Part shown: piece after piece, positions 10,903 to 21,164 of the stretch
Position numbering within the stretch: the first letter of the stretch is position 1
How the letters are laid out: every line of letters starts with the position of its first letter
NCBI GenBank assembly: GCA_963849485.1
Contig: CAWKIF010000102.1
Location: 15,494-79,493, forward strand
Reading direction: 5' to 3'
From: CAVTWJ01 sp963849485
Lineage (GTDB): Bacteria > Oederibacteriota > Muellerivitia > Muellerivitales > Muellerivitaceae
Length of the DNA: 64,000 nucleotides
Program-made: the position numbers and the translations under genes
The notes under the pieces: model-generated
Told to the model about the DNA's origin: nothing
Database searches by the model: none
The model's input: only the letters and a program-made list of their open reading frames with translations

Positions 10903-12059
10903 GAAAAACCCCCGCCGCTCCTCAAAAATTTTGGGCGCCACTGGCCCTGGCGTCCGCCTTACTATTTCTTCCCCCTGCTCGTTGCGGCGCGGAGCACATC
11001 CTGGACGTTTCCGATCCCCTTTCGGTCGCGCGAAACCAGGCCGTCCTTGCCCTCCACCAGGGGCACTTGGCCGACGCCCAAGCCCTCGAGGAAAAAGCCC
11101 TCCGCATCGCCACGGACCGCTTCGGCCCGACCCACGCTTCCCTTTCCCCCATCCTGACGGACCTCGCCGTCATCGATCGTCATTTGGGCCTGTTCCCGGA
11201 TGCCGAGTCCTCGCTCAATTGGGCTTTAGCCTTGCGCGTAAAATCGCTCGGAACGGATAACCCCCTCTCGGCCGAATCTTATCTCCAGCTCTCCAGCCTT
11301 TATTACGATTGGGACCGGTTGGAGGACTCGCTCTATTTCGCCCAAAGGGCCGTGAGCCTCTTTGAAAAAAACGTGCGTTCACCCGCGGCCTCCTACGCTC
11401 AATCCCTGAACCTTCTGGGGAAGGCGGACCTTTCTCTGGGACAGACCGCTCCGGCGCTCGAATCCATTCAAAAAAGCGTGGCCTTTCAGGAAACCCAAAA
11501 GGACTCCGACCCGGGGCTTTATCTCCAATCGCTTCTCCTTCTTTCCCGGGCCCACCAACAGGCCGGGCATTGGGGCGACGCCCAATCCTGCATGGAAAAA
11601 GCTTTGGGTGAGGCTCAAAAAAAATTCAAGGGCGACTCTATCGAAGTGGGAGACGCATCGCAAAACCTGGGGGTTTTCCTCCTATCCCGCGGGCAAAGGG
11701 TGAAGGCGAAATCCTTGTTAGAGTCCTCCCTTCGAATTTACAGCCGCTTCGTGGTGGATTATTTCGGATACGACAACCTGTCTTATGTCTTCCGCCTCGC
11801 CGGGATTTGCCAGGCCCTGGAGAACTACCCCAAATCCGAGGAATTGCTCAACCATTGCCTCTCGATCCAAAAAGACGTTTACGGCGGCCAAGGGCTCCCC
11901 GTCGCCCTGACATTGCTTCAACTTTCTGCGGTCGAGAAAAAGCTCGGTGAAAACGCCAAGGCCGAAAAGGATTCCACCGAGGGGCTAGGCCTGTTAAAAA
12001 GCTATTACCCTGAGGGCAGTCCCATTCTGGAAAAAGCCCGCCGTCCATCCGGTTCGTGA
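10899..12059 (+). CDS. exported tetratricopeptide-repeat protein
   Basis: Predicted 386 residues. I chose the ATG at 10,899, which overlaps the preceding stop (ATGA), over one seven codons upstream. A signal peptide or N-terminal anchor (ALASALLFLPPARCG) is followed by a chain of TPR helices, about eight units. They are of the kinesin-light-chain type, with recurring A-ALxxxE-ALRI and YAQSLNLLG patterns: residues 45-90, 95-140, 145-190, 190-235, 235-275, 280-320 and 320-365. TPR arrays build protein-protein scaffolds. It sits between a secreted protein and a polytopic membrane protein whose C terminus also carries TPR-like helices, so the three may form one envelope complex (inference). Its stop overlaps the next start (GTGA). 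Confidence 0.7.
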   Translation: MRKTPAAPQKFWAPLALASALLFLPPARCGAEHILDVSDPLSVARNQAVLALHQGHLADAQALEEKALRIATDRFGPTHASLSPILTDLAVIDRHLGLFPDAESSLNWALALRVKSLGTDNPLSAESYLQLSSLYYDWDRLEDSLYFAQRAVSLFEKNVRSPAASYAQSLNLLGKADLSLGQTAPALESIQKSVAFQETQKDSDPGLYLQSLLLLSRAHQQAGHWGDAQSCMEKALGEAQKKFKGDSIEVGDASQNLGVFLLSRGQRVKAKSLLESSLRIYSRFVVDYFGYDNLSYVFRLAGICQALENYPKSEELLNHCLSIQKDVYGGQGLPVALTLLQLSAVEKKLGENAKAEKDSTEGLGLLKSYYPEGSPILEKARRPSGS

Positions 12060-13957
12060 TTCCCCGCTCCCCCGAATCTTCCCCCACGCTTCAGAAGGAT
12101 ATCCCTGCTTTATGGAAAATAGCCCTGGGGACCTGCTTTATCCTCCTGGCCCTTTTCTCGGCTCGAAAGATGGAGTCCTACGACTTGGGCACCCACCTGA
12201 AAGCCGGTTCCTGGATCGTCCAAAACCACGCCGTTCCCTCCAAGGACACCTTCACCTACACACAAAACAATCAGGACTACCTGGATTCCAATTGGCTTTA
12301 CCAGGTGATTCTTTATTCATTACAAACGGCGGGGGGATATGCCTCCCTGACCCTGATGAACAGTCTGCTGATCCTCCTGGTTTTCTGGGTTTTGGCTTGG
12401 CGCCTGAAATTAGCGGGCTCCCCGCCCGGAGGAATCTGCCTCTGCCTCCTGGGCGCCATTCTGGTCATGGAACGGCGCTTCTATGTCCGCCCCGAGGTCC
12501 TTAGCTGGCTCTTCCTCGGGCTTACCCTCCTGATCCTCGAGTACCGGGACCGCAACCGGAACTTTCTCTATTTGCTGCCCTTTATCCAACTCGCCTGGGT
12601 GAACACCGAGGGTCTGTTTATCCTGGGCTGGGCGCCCCTCTTGTTCCACGGGATCGGCGGCTACCTTCACCACCACAAGTTGGACAAACCCCTCCTCCGG
12701 GCCGCCTTGTTTTCCCTAGTGGCGGATTTGGCGAACCCCTATTTTCTGAAAGGAGCATTGTTCCCCCTGACCCTGGGAGCCCGGCTTCTGGACGCCAACC
12801 CCCACAAGCAAAACATCGCCGAACTGTCCTCCCCATTCAAGTCGCTTTCTTACCTCAGGCTCCACCAGGATTCCAGCCTGCATCTCTTCCTTTTCTTTTT
12901 CCTGTCGGCGTCGCTCCTGGTACTCCTCCTTCTCACATGGAAAAAAAGAAGGTTTCCCGAGGCCGCCCTTTCCGTCACTTTCGCGCTCCTGGCCTTCTCC
13001 GCCATCCGCAACATCCCCCTCTTCATCCTAGTCGCGGTCCCCTACCTGCCCGCTTTTGTCCGGGACCTTTTCCCGGCCCGGGCGGACCGGTGGTTGAGGC
13101 ATCAGCTGGTTCCTTTGTTTTTTTCCATTTTCGCCCTTGCCCTCACGGCCCGGGTCGCCACGAACGCCTATTACATCACCGACCGAAGGGTGGACCGGAC
13201 CGGCCTGGGGTTGGGGGAAAATTGCCTTCCCGTCCGGGCGGTCGAGTTTCTGAGGGACCACTCGTTGAACGGGCGCCTTCTCAACACGCTTAATTGCGGC
13301 GGCTGGGTCGACTGGCGGGCCCCCCAGCCCAGCTTCATCGACGGCAGGTCGGAGGTGGTTCGAAACGATTTTTATGAGGCCTACTTGGAAAGTGGCCAGC
13401 CGGGAGGCTTGGCCCGGTTGGTTTCCTTTTACCAGCCCCAATTGATCCTGATGGATTACATCCCCAGCGGAACCTGGGCCGACCAATTAAAAGAGACCCC
13501 CGGTTGGCGCCTCATCTACCTGGACAGCCTTTCGGCCCTCTACGCCGCCCCCGGTTACGCGCCGGAACTTTCCGCCGTCGATTTTTCCACTCTTCCCCCG
13601 GCCTACGGCTACCCCTACCTGCCGGACCCGGAGATCGTCAATGTTCTCAGCCAGGAGACTCCCCACCCCTGGGTCCATTGGTTCCACGGCTTCTACCGGC
13701 CCCAGCGCTACCCCCTGGGGTTGTCCAACCTCGGCCTTTTCGCCTTGAAATACGGCCAGTATCCCGCGGCCCAAATGCTGTTCCTGGGCTGCCTCCAGGA
13801 GGCGGGCGGGGGTTTTGGGGAGATCTATTTCAACCTGGGGCTGTCGAGCCTGCGCATGGGCAATTACAACCTCGGGCGACTCTGCCTGCAGGAGGCCCTG
13901 CAAGCGGACCCCGCCAACGCGGAAGCCCGCAAGATCCTTTCCCACTTCTCCCAATAA
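12056..13957 (+). CDS. polytopic membrane protein, GT-C glycosyltransferase-like, with C-terminal TPR
   Basis: Predicted 633 residues starting at GTG, which overlaps the previous stop by four bases (GTGA). About 9-10 hydrophobic helices span residues 25-370. The first periplasmic loop has ESYDLGTHLKAGSWIVQ, with acidic and His residues placed as in GT-C type lipid-linked sugar transferases. After the last helix a soluble domain (about 380-560) contains NTLNCGGWVDWRAPQPSFID, followed by paired TPR helices (about 580-630: GEIYFNLGLSSLRMGNYNLG). The family is often annotated hypothetical; a glycosyltransferase role is an inference from topology. It is the last gene of the operon, and a strong terminator follows its stop. 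Confidence 0.6.
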   Translation: MIPRSPESSPTLQKDIPALWKIALGTCFILLALFSARKMESYDLGTHLKAGSWIVQNHAVPSKDTFTYTQNNQDYLDSNWLYQVILYSLQTAGGYASLTLMNSLLILLVFWVLAWRLKLAGSPPGGICLCLLGAILVMERRFYVRPEVLSWLFLGLTLLILEYRDRNRNFLYLLPFIQLAWVNTEGLFILGWAPLLFHGIGGYLHHHKLDKPLLRAALFSLVADLANPYFLKGALFPLTLGARLLDANPHKQNIAELSSPFKSLSYLRLHQDSSLHLFLFFFLSASLLVLLLLTWKKRRFPEAALSVTFALLAFSAIRNIPLFILVAVPYLPAFVRDLFPARADRWLRHQLVPLFFSIFALALTARVATNAYYITDRRVDRTGLGLGENCLPVRAVEFLRDHSLNGRLLNTLNCGGWVDWRAPQPSFIDGRSEVVRNDFYEAYLESGQPGGLARLVSFYQPQLILMDYIPSGTWADQLKETPGWRLIYLDSLSALYAAPGYAPELSAVDFSTLPPAYGYPYLPDPEIVNVLSQETPHPWVHWFHGFYRPQRYPLGLSNLGLFALKYGQYPAAQMLFLGCLQEAGGGFGEIYFNLGLSSLRMGNYNLGRLCLQEALQADPANAEARKILSHFSQ

Positions 13958-13998
13958 AAAGCCCGGCTCCCGAGGGAACCAGGCTTTTATCTTTTTTT
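13956..13998. terminator. bidirectional rho-independent terminator
   Basis: AAAAGCCCGGCTCCC pairs with GGGAACCAGGCTTTT (one internal mismatch) around a short loop, with T-runs on both strands. It lies between convergent genes: it overlaps the stop of the 12,056 gene and lies 13 bases past the end of the autotransporter gene on the other strand. Confidence 0.85.
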
Positions 13999-14010
13999 CT
14001 AAAAAAAGTT

Positions 14011-17000
14011 TTAGAACCCGACCTCGACCCCTCCCGTCAACTGCTGGGCCTGGTTGTTGGACATGCCGATGCGGCCCTGGTACTGGGCCAGGAAGGTGAT
14101 TTCCCGGGCGAACTGGGCCTGCAGGCCCAGCCCCAAAATCGCGGCGTCGGTGCCCATCGAGGGCCCGTTCACCGTGAAGGAGCTGCCCGGCGCCCCGAAA
14201 CTGGCGGTGAGCTGGTCCTGGTTGCCCTGGTAGAGGTGGTCCCAGGACACGAGGAAGCTGGGCGTCAGCTTGACGTCGCCCCCCACCTTGATGTCCTGCC
14301 CCGCCTTCACGCCCAGCTGGCTCGCCAGGCTCGCCTCCCCCTGCGAGGCGAAAGACTCGGGGGCCAGCAGACCGCTCCCCGTCTGCTGGAAGGATTCGAC
14401 CTGTACATACTCGTACCCACCCGAGGCGAAGGGCGTCACCAGAAAGCCCGAGGCGTTCAGGTCCAGTCCGAGGGTCATCTCCCCGCCCACCTGAAGGCCC
14501 TGGGGCGCGCCCGAGGCGGTCCCCCCCAGGCTGGGGTTTTGGATCTTGTAGCTGTTCATGCCGCCGTCCACCAGCGCCGTCACCCGCCAGTCCGCAAGCC
14601 GGAAGCCGGTGTAGAGCCCGGCCGTCCCGCCGGTGGAATCCACCGTTCCCCCGTCGGCGGCAGTGGAATCAGCCTGGTTATACCCCAACAACAATCCCGC
14701 CACGATCACATCCGGGTCGAACCAATAGTCGACACCGGCCTGCACGCCGCCGGTGGTGAAGCTGTAGCCCTCGACCCCGCCGGTCCCGCTGACGGTCGCG
14801 AAATTCCCAACGCCCGTGATGAAGCCGCACATGCGGTCTCCCGGGCTGGCAGTCTTCTTCATCGACATTTCCGCCGCGGGCGAAAGGGTAGAGGCGAACA
14901 AGGTTGGTTTCGCGGCCCCCGCCCACTGGCTTCCCACGACATCCGCCTCGGCCATCAGGGCGTCGAGGCGGTTGGCCACAACCTGGGCCTGGGCCTGCGC
15001 CGAGGCGAAACCCATCTGGAAGAGGGGCGTCACCGCCGCCGGGCTTAATTGGGCCAGGTCCGCCGCCCATTGGGCGGTGGTTTGGGACGCCATGGCGCTC
15101 AGTAAATTTTGGGCGGAAGAGCTGTAAAAAGCCCCGTCCAACCCGCCCCCCACCGCCCGGGCGTTGGGGGTCAGGCCCACTCCGGCAAAGGAGCCCGGGA
15201 AGACCACCAGCCTGACGTCATCCGGCTGGTAAATGGGGAAGAGCCGGATCCCGCTGATTTCATTTTCAAAATGGCTGAAGGTTCCGGTGACGCCCTGGTT
15301 GGCCTTGACCACTAGGAAATTGTTGCCCAAGACCGGTTGGAACCCTCCGATACTGGTGACCGCCAGGGTGCCCCCCAGCGCCGCCTTCCCGCCCGTGTTC
15401 AGGCTGTCGTATCGGCCCGGGGCCGTTCCGGCCAAGCCTAATTGCAGGGTCCCCCCCGCCGCCTGGTTGTAGTTGCCCCCGACGAGAATGCTGATGGGCG
15501 TGCCGGTTGAGGCGCTGTTGGTCATAAGGGTCCCGCCGTTCAAGGCGACATTGTTCGAGGCGCCCCCGCCTAAGGCGGAACTGTTTCCCGCCACCAAGAT
15601 CCCCGCGTCGATATTGGCACCGCCCGTGAAGGCGTTGGGAGAAAGGAGCGACAGGGTGCCCGTGCCGATCTTGGTGAGAGAGGCTCCGGTCGAGGCGAAC
15701 CACCCCCCGTCGCTGATCAGGCCCGTTACCGTTGTGCTAATGTTGTTCACGCCTGTCACCAGGTCGATCTGGCCTAGATAGAAAGTGCCAGACCCAGCGA
15801 TGGAGCCCACCGTCACCGCCGTGCCCGTCACGGTTGAGGCATCGTTACCGCTGAAGTCCACGTATCCTGTTCCATTGGCAATAAGCTGGGCATGATAGGG
15901 ATTAGAATCATCACGGAAATACAGATCCCCGCCATTTCCGGTCGTAATGACCGCGTTACCCGCCGAGGATACACCGAAGAAGCCCATGTCGCCATTATTG
16001 GTGATGACAGCGTTAGCCGCGGTGGTATTGTCCGCAAAATAAATCCGGCTTCCGTTGTTGTTGGTGATGGTTGAGCTGCCAGCAGTAGAGCTGACCCAGA
16101 ATTCCATGGAACTATTGTTAGTGATGGTTGAATTCCCCGCAGTCGCTGCATCCTTAAAATTAATCCCGCTGTTGTTTAAAATATTGGCATTACCCGCCGT
16201 GGAGGAATTGAAGAAAGTAATGCTGGCCTCGTTGTCAATCTCAGCATTGGCTGCGGTGGAGTTATTATCAAATTCCATCCAACCGCGATTTAGGATATTG
16301 GAGTTTCCAGCCGTAGTATTGTTTTCGAAATAAAGATTATGCTCATTCACGATGCCCGCGTTCCCAGCGGTGGCGTAGCCGTCGAAATCCACCTCGCCTT
16401 GGTTGGTGATCGTCGCGCTTCCGGCCGAAGTGAAGGTCGAGGGTCCGTCGCTCGAAAAAACCAATAAGCCGCTGGCGCTATTCAGGATCGTGGCGGAACC
16501 GGCGGTCGACTGGTCGTAAAAGGTCATGTCATAATTGTTAAAAATCGAGGCGGCGCCCGCCGAGGCGTTGTTTTCGAAGAGGAGGGCGCCCTCATTGTCG
16601 ATGGGGTTGGAACCCGCCACCGCGTTGTTTATATAAACCAGCATGCCGCCGTTGCCGATTGCCCTGGAACCCAGGGTCCCGCCGCTGTCCACTTCCAAGG
16701 TGGTGTTTTCAATCGTCGTCCCGCCCGTGTAGGAGTTGGCATTGGCCAGGTCCAGCACTCCCCCGCCGGCGGAACTCGTCACCGCCAGGGTGCCCGAGCC
16801 GCTGATCACCCCGTCCCAGGTCACCGAGTGGCCGTTGCTATCCACCGTCGCCGCGGAAGAAAGCAGGTCGGCGTTCTGGACGGTGGCGAAACTGCCCCCC
16901 GCCTGCAGGGCGCCGCCGTTGAAATCAAGTTGATATCGGCTGCCTAAGTTGTTGTCCCCCTGGATATTCAGTATCCCGCCGTCAAGGGTTGTCGCCCCGG

Positions 17001-19931
17001 AATAGCTATTGGCCCCGCTCAAGGTCAGGGCGCCGCTTCCGGTCTTGTCCAACCCCACATTCCCGGTCAGGACCCCGGCAAAATTACCACTGGCGACTTG
17101 CAGGCTGTTGTCCCCGTTCCCACTTATATAGAGAGTTCCATTACCGCTCAAATCCCCCAGCGTGACCGCGACGGAACCCACGGTTTGCCCGTTCCCCGAA
17201 TCCACCATCAGGGTTGAATTTTGCAAATTCAAACCCCCGATGGAAACTGCGGCGTTACCACCATTGCCCAGGCCGATTCCGCTTCCGCCGTTTCCCCCGC
17301 TCATTTGAACCGTAGAGGCGGAGCTTAATGCGGCGCTGGAGAGGGCCAGGATGGCGTTCCCGCCGTCACCCCCATTGGCGCCGACGGAAGAACCGCCTTG
17401 GCCGCCGGTGATTTGCGCCCCCGCCCCGCTTAAGGTCAAGGCGCCCGTGATGGAGAGGGCCGCGTCCCCTCCCCGGCCCCCGTTCCCGAGGTAGTTATCA
17501 GCGCCGCCATTGCCTCCGGCCACGGTCAAACTCGCAACGGTTCCCACACTGGAATTATTCGAGTGGGCGACGGAGGTCAAGGTCAACGAGCTAAGGGTGT
17601 CGGCGGCATTCCCCCCCGCGCCTTCCGTTACCCCGCTAGATCCAAAACCACTGCCCGCGTACCCTCCCACGATCTGCAGGGAACTGGAATCCACCGACAC
17701 CGCCCCCGCCGCCGTCCAGGTGCCATCGCCCCCGGCGCCGCCCGCGCCGGAACCGCTACCCGTATTCACCCCTCCCTGGCCGCCGTTCACCCCAAAGCTG
17801 GCCTGGCCCAGGCCGGAAGTCAGCGCAAAACCCGACCCCAATGAAACGGCGGCAATCCCGCCGTTTCCGCCGGCGGCGGAAACGCTATTCCCCCCGCTCC
17901 CACCGGTCACCGATAGGGCGCTTGAATCAACCGTGAGGGTTCCGGACACCATGAGTGAAACGGATCCGCCATTTCCGCCATTGCCTTGGTTCAGATCCGC
18001 GCCGCCGCCGCCCCCCATCAAGCTAAAGGACGATGGCACTTCACTGATTGGCATTGATTCATATTGAATGGAAGTCATGACCAGGGAACTGAGGGAAGCC
18101 GTGGTGTTCCCGCCCGAGCCCTGGGTTTCCCCAATGGATCCCCAGCCGTTCCCCGCGTTTCCACCCATCACGCTGATTTGGCTGGAATCCGCCGAAACAG
18201 CGCCCGACAAGTTCAAGGCCGCGCCGCCCCCCGAACCTCCCACCCCCAGGGCGGTGCCGTTGCTATCATCGTTCTGGCCCCCGTTGCCGCCCAAGACTTC
18301 CAAGGCGGAAGACCCGTTGTTGGCGGTTAAGGCGATCCCTGAGGTCAGCTGAAGCGTGGCTTCCCCCCCGTTTCCGCCGTCGCCTCCGGTTCCAAGATGG
18401 CCGTTGGAGGTGCCGTTATAGACGCCCCCCGACCCGCCCGACACTTTGACCAGGCTCGAATCAAGCGATACGGCCCCTGTGAAAACCAGTTCCGCATCCC
18501 CGCCCTGCCCCGCGTTGCCGTCCAGAAACTCATTGCCCCCGGTCCCGCCCGCGACGGCGAATTCTGCCGGGGACCCCGCGCTGGATGACGTGAAATATTG
18601 GTTCGAGGTCAGGTTGAGGCTTCCCATGAAAGCCACCGCGTTTCCCCCGGCGCTCTCCTGCGCGCTCGGCTGACGGTTGCCCGAATTGGCGTCCCCTCCC
18701 GTCACAAGGATGGAACTGGAATCAGCGGTGGTCGAGCCATTGACTCCCAGGCCCGGCGTTTCCCCCCAATCCCCCGATCCCATAGCCGTTGCTGTCGCTA
18801 AAGCCCCCCTTGCCCCCGGTGACCCTCAGGGTGGAGGCCTGGCTCGAAACCGAGAGGCTGAGGTTGTCATTGATGAAAACCGAGGCAATGCCGCCGTTGC
18901 CGCCATTGTCCCCGTCGGCGCCGGTGACGCCGCCCTCGCCGGACCCGCCCGCGCCGCCCAGGACGCTCAGGTTTCCCGAGACCAACGAGACCGAACCCAT
19001 CGAGTTCAGGGCCGAGTCGCCTCCCGTCCCGGAAGTGCCGTAAATGGGGGCGGTCACGGGTTATAAATTCCCCCCTCCCGTGCCCCCCGTCAGGGTGAGT
19101 CCGGAGGATTGGGCCAGCAGGTCCCCCGAGAGGGCCAGGGTGACCCCGCCCCCCGTACCGCCGTTGCCCAGGCCGTTCTCAAACCCGCCGGTTTCCCCCG
19201 GCCAGGTTGACGCCGGCCGGGTTCCCGAGGCTGGAGAACAGGTAGCTGTTGGAAGTCACCGTCAAGGAACCCAGCGTCGCGGCGGCCGAACCGCCGGAAG
19301 CCTCGTTTTGTCCGAGCGTTCCCCGAGCCCTGCCCCGCGCTGTTGCCGGCAAGGCTGATGTTGCTCGAGTCGATGGAGACCGCGCCCGAGACGGAAAGAA
19401 ATGCCCCGCCCCCCGTTCCGCCCAAGGCCGTGCCGGAAGTATTGCCGGACCCGCCCGAAAGGTTCAGGGCCGAACCCGCCTGCAGGCCCAAGGACCCCGA
19501 AGCGAGGCCCGCCGAATTTCCGGGCAGGCCGTTGCCGAAAGTATCCTGACCGAAGGCGCCCGCGGCCGAGAGGTTCACCAAGTAGCCGGCCGAGACCGTC
19601 AGGAGGGCCGTCGAAGAAAACCCCGCCGTGACCCCTTGGGTGGTATTGGTGAGGGTCAGGTTGTTCGTGCCCGTCCCATCCGCGAGCGTGGTGTCGTATT
19701 GAAGCGTGAGGGGGAAGAGAGGGGCGCGAGGTCGAGGTCGTTGTTGTTGAACTGGATCGTGGCTGGAACGCCCGCGCCGTTGATGCTGCCCGCCGCGTTG
19801 GAAAGGTCATTGGCCGTGTTGAGGACGTAAGGGGAACCCGCGGCGGCCTGGACAAGAAGACCCCAGGCCAAAAGGAAGACCCATCCGAAGAAAGAATTTC
19901 GCGAGGCCTTCGGCAGTTGCTTACGGGTCAC
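14011..19931 (-). CDS. autotransporter (type V secretion), 5' region disrupted
   Basis: About 1,970 codons. The start is GTG at 19,931 with AAGGAG upstream; the signal peptide (NSFFGWVFLLAWGLLVQAAA) is followed by Gly-rich passenger repeats (GGNGGxA) to about codon 900, autotransporter-associated beta-strand motifs (GSGALTLSGANSYSGATTLD), beta-helix rungs (STAGSSTITNN) and a C-terminal beta-barrel of about 290 residues ending in VGF. The terminal Phe is typical of barrels folded by the BAM complex. From 18,783 to 14,011 the frame is open for 1,590 codons. Upstream it is broken by about four single-base indels (near 19,715, 19,307, 19,193 and 18,753) and one in-frame TAA at 19,063-19,061; each correction restores Gly-rich passenger sequence. 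The barrel closely matches the larger autotransporter at 21,165, so they are paralogs. Decay and sequencing error are both possible. Confidence 0.75.
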
Positions 19932-20206
19932 AGGAGGCTCCTTAAAGGTCGGATGGTACTGGGCAAGCCAAGACAAAAACCCAACAATTCTCAATATTTA
20001 TCGTTTCACAGGTAGGAAAAAGATATCTCTGTTTATGGCTTTTCACAACATGAATAGGGGGAGAATGAACGCCGGCAATCAAATTGATCGGTGGAATTTT
20101 TTTAAAAAATTGATTGTATCCCCTCGGGCGAAGCCCGTGGTGTTCTGGCGAAGGCGGTTAACAGGTTCGATCCCCCTTCCCAGCGCGATCGTCCTGGGAC
20201 AGGGCA

Positions 20207-20237
20207 CAAAAAAAGCCCCGGTGGTTACCGGGGCTTG
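20207..20237 (-). terminator. rho-independent terminator
   Basis: On the minus strand, AAGCCCCGGT pairs perfectly with ACCGGGGCTT around a four-base loop and is followed by a run of seven T. It lies about 25 bases past the stop of the small gene at 20,263-20,520 and terminates it. The remaining sequence to 19,932 (about 275 bp) carries the autotransporter promoter region and no other recognisable feature. Confidence 0.85.
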
Positions 20238-20262
20238 GAGAGAAGTTTAACTTGCGAACGGA

Positions 20263-20520
20263 TCAGAGCGTAATGTTCAAAGTCCCGCCCTTTGGATGCG
20301 TGACCACCGCCTGGGGAGCCGGTCCCGGGTCCGTCTTGACCTGGACCTTTTGAGCCGGTTCGGCGCCCGCGTTCTTGGGCGGTTGGCCCGTTCCCGCGAC
20401 CTGTTCCACCACGTTGTCGAAAGCCGAGTTCTTCACCTTCACCTCGTCCTTGGCGGCGGCGACGGGGGGTTCGGGAACAGGCATATTGCTGGTTGCCTTG
20501 GGATGGATGGGGTTGATCAT
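20263..20520 (-). CDS. small Pro/Lys-rich protein of unknown function
   Basis: Predicted 85 residues. I chose ATG 20,520 over 20,529 because GAGGTGA lies six bases upstream of it. No signal peptide or membrane segment; the composition is Pro, Ala, Lys and Val-rich (PVPEPPVAAAKDEVKVK, then TDPGPAPQAVVTHPKGG), suggesting a largely disordered protein. A perfect terminator follows. A compositionally similar 68-residue protein is encoded at 31,939, on the other side of the large autotransporter; both end in short structured-looking tails, but I see no convincing homology. Function unknown. Confidence 0.55.
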   Translation of the reverse strand: MINPIHPKATSNMPVPEPPVAAAKDEVKVKNSAFDNVVEQVAGTGQPPKNAGAEPAQKVQVKTDPGPAPQAVVTHPKGGTLNITL

Positions 20521-20731
20521 TTCTTTCACCTCGGAAAAATTTGGAGCGGACTTCTAGGGAGACCTATGAATTATACCCCTTTCAGGGAAAAAGACCCGTC
20601 GATGAATTTCATACATCCGAAAATGGCCGCGGCCCTCCCCTCATTTAATCCACCGCCCCCTTCCAACAGAAGGTTGATATTGCCTAGAATATGCGCGCCA
20701 AGGCATCCGGAAACAATTCAGGGGAGCCCCC

Positions 20732-21142
20732 ATGCCGCCCTATATCCAATGGATGGACAGCTTCAAGGTCAACATCCGCGACATCGACGCGCACCACCAG
20801 CGCCTCATCACCCTCATCAACACCCTCCAAAAGGGCATTGAGCACCAAGAGGAACGGGTGGTCATGGGCATGGTCATCGAATTGCTCATCGAGTACACCA
20901 AGTACCACTTCAGCGTCGAGGAAGGCTACTTTGACCTTTACCATTACCCCGACGCCAAGGCCCACAAGCTCCAGCACCAGATGTTCCTCAGCCGCGTCCT
21001 GCAGTTCAAGCAGGACTTTGAAAACGACGAGATGAACCTGCCCACGGCCATGACCCGGTTCCTCAGCGACTGGCTGCAGAACCACATCCTAGTCGCCGAC
21101 CACAAGTTCGCGCCCTTCCTGCACTCCAAGGGCGTCCGCTGA
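20732..21142 (+). CDS. bacteriohemerythrin
   Basis: Predicted 136-residue oxygen-binding or oxygen-sensing hemerythrin, close to the usual length of the single-domain family. The di-iron ligand pattern is visible: DAHHQRLITLIN (first His) near residue 20, YHFSVEEGYFDLYHYP (HxxxE) near 57-72, HKLQHQMF (His-x3-His) near 77-84, and a final HILVADHKF (HxxxxD) near 117-126. A GGGGAG ribosome site precedes the ATG. Proteins of this family bind O2 at a carboxylate-bridged di-iron centre and serve in oxygen storage, delivery or chemotactic sensing. It stands alone on the plus strand between two large minus-strand autotransporter genes. No terminator is evident before the convergent gene end at 21,165. 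Confidence 0.9.
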   Translation: MPPYIQWMDSFKVNIRDIDAHHQRLITLINTLQKGIEHQEERVVMGMVIELLIEYTKYHFSVEEGYFDLYHYPDAKAHKLQHQMFLSRVLQFKQDFENDEMNLPTAMTRFLSDWLQNHILVADHKFAPFLHSKGVR

Positions 21143-21164
21143 ATTTCCCTTCCGTCCGGCCCTA

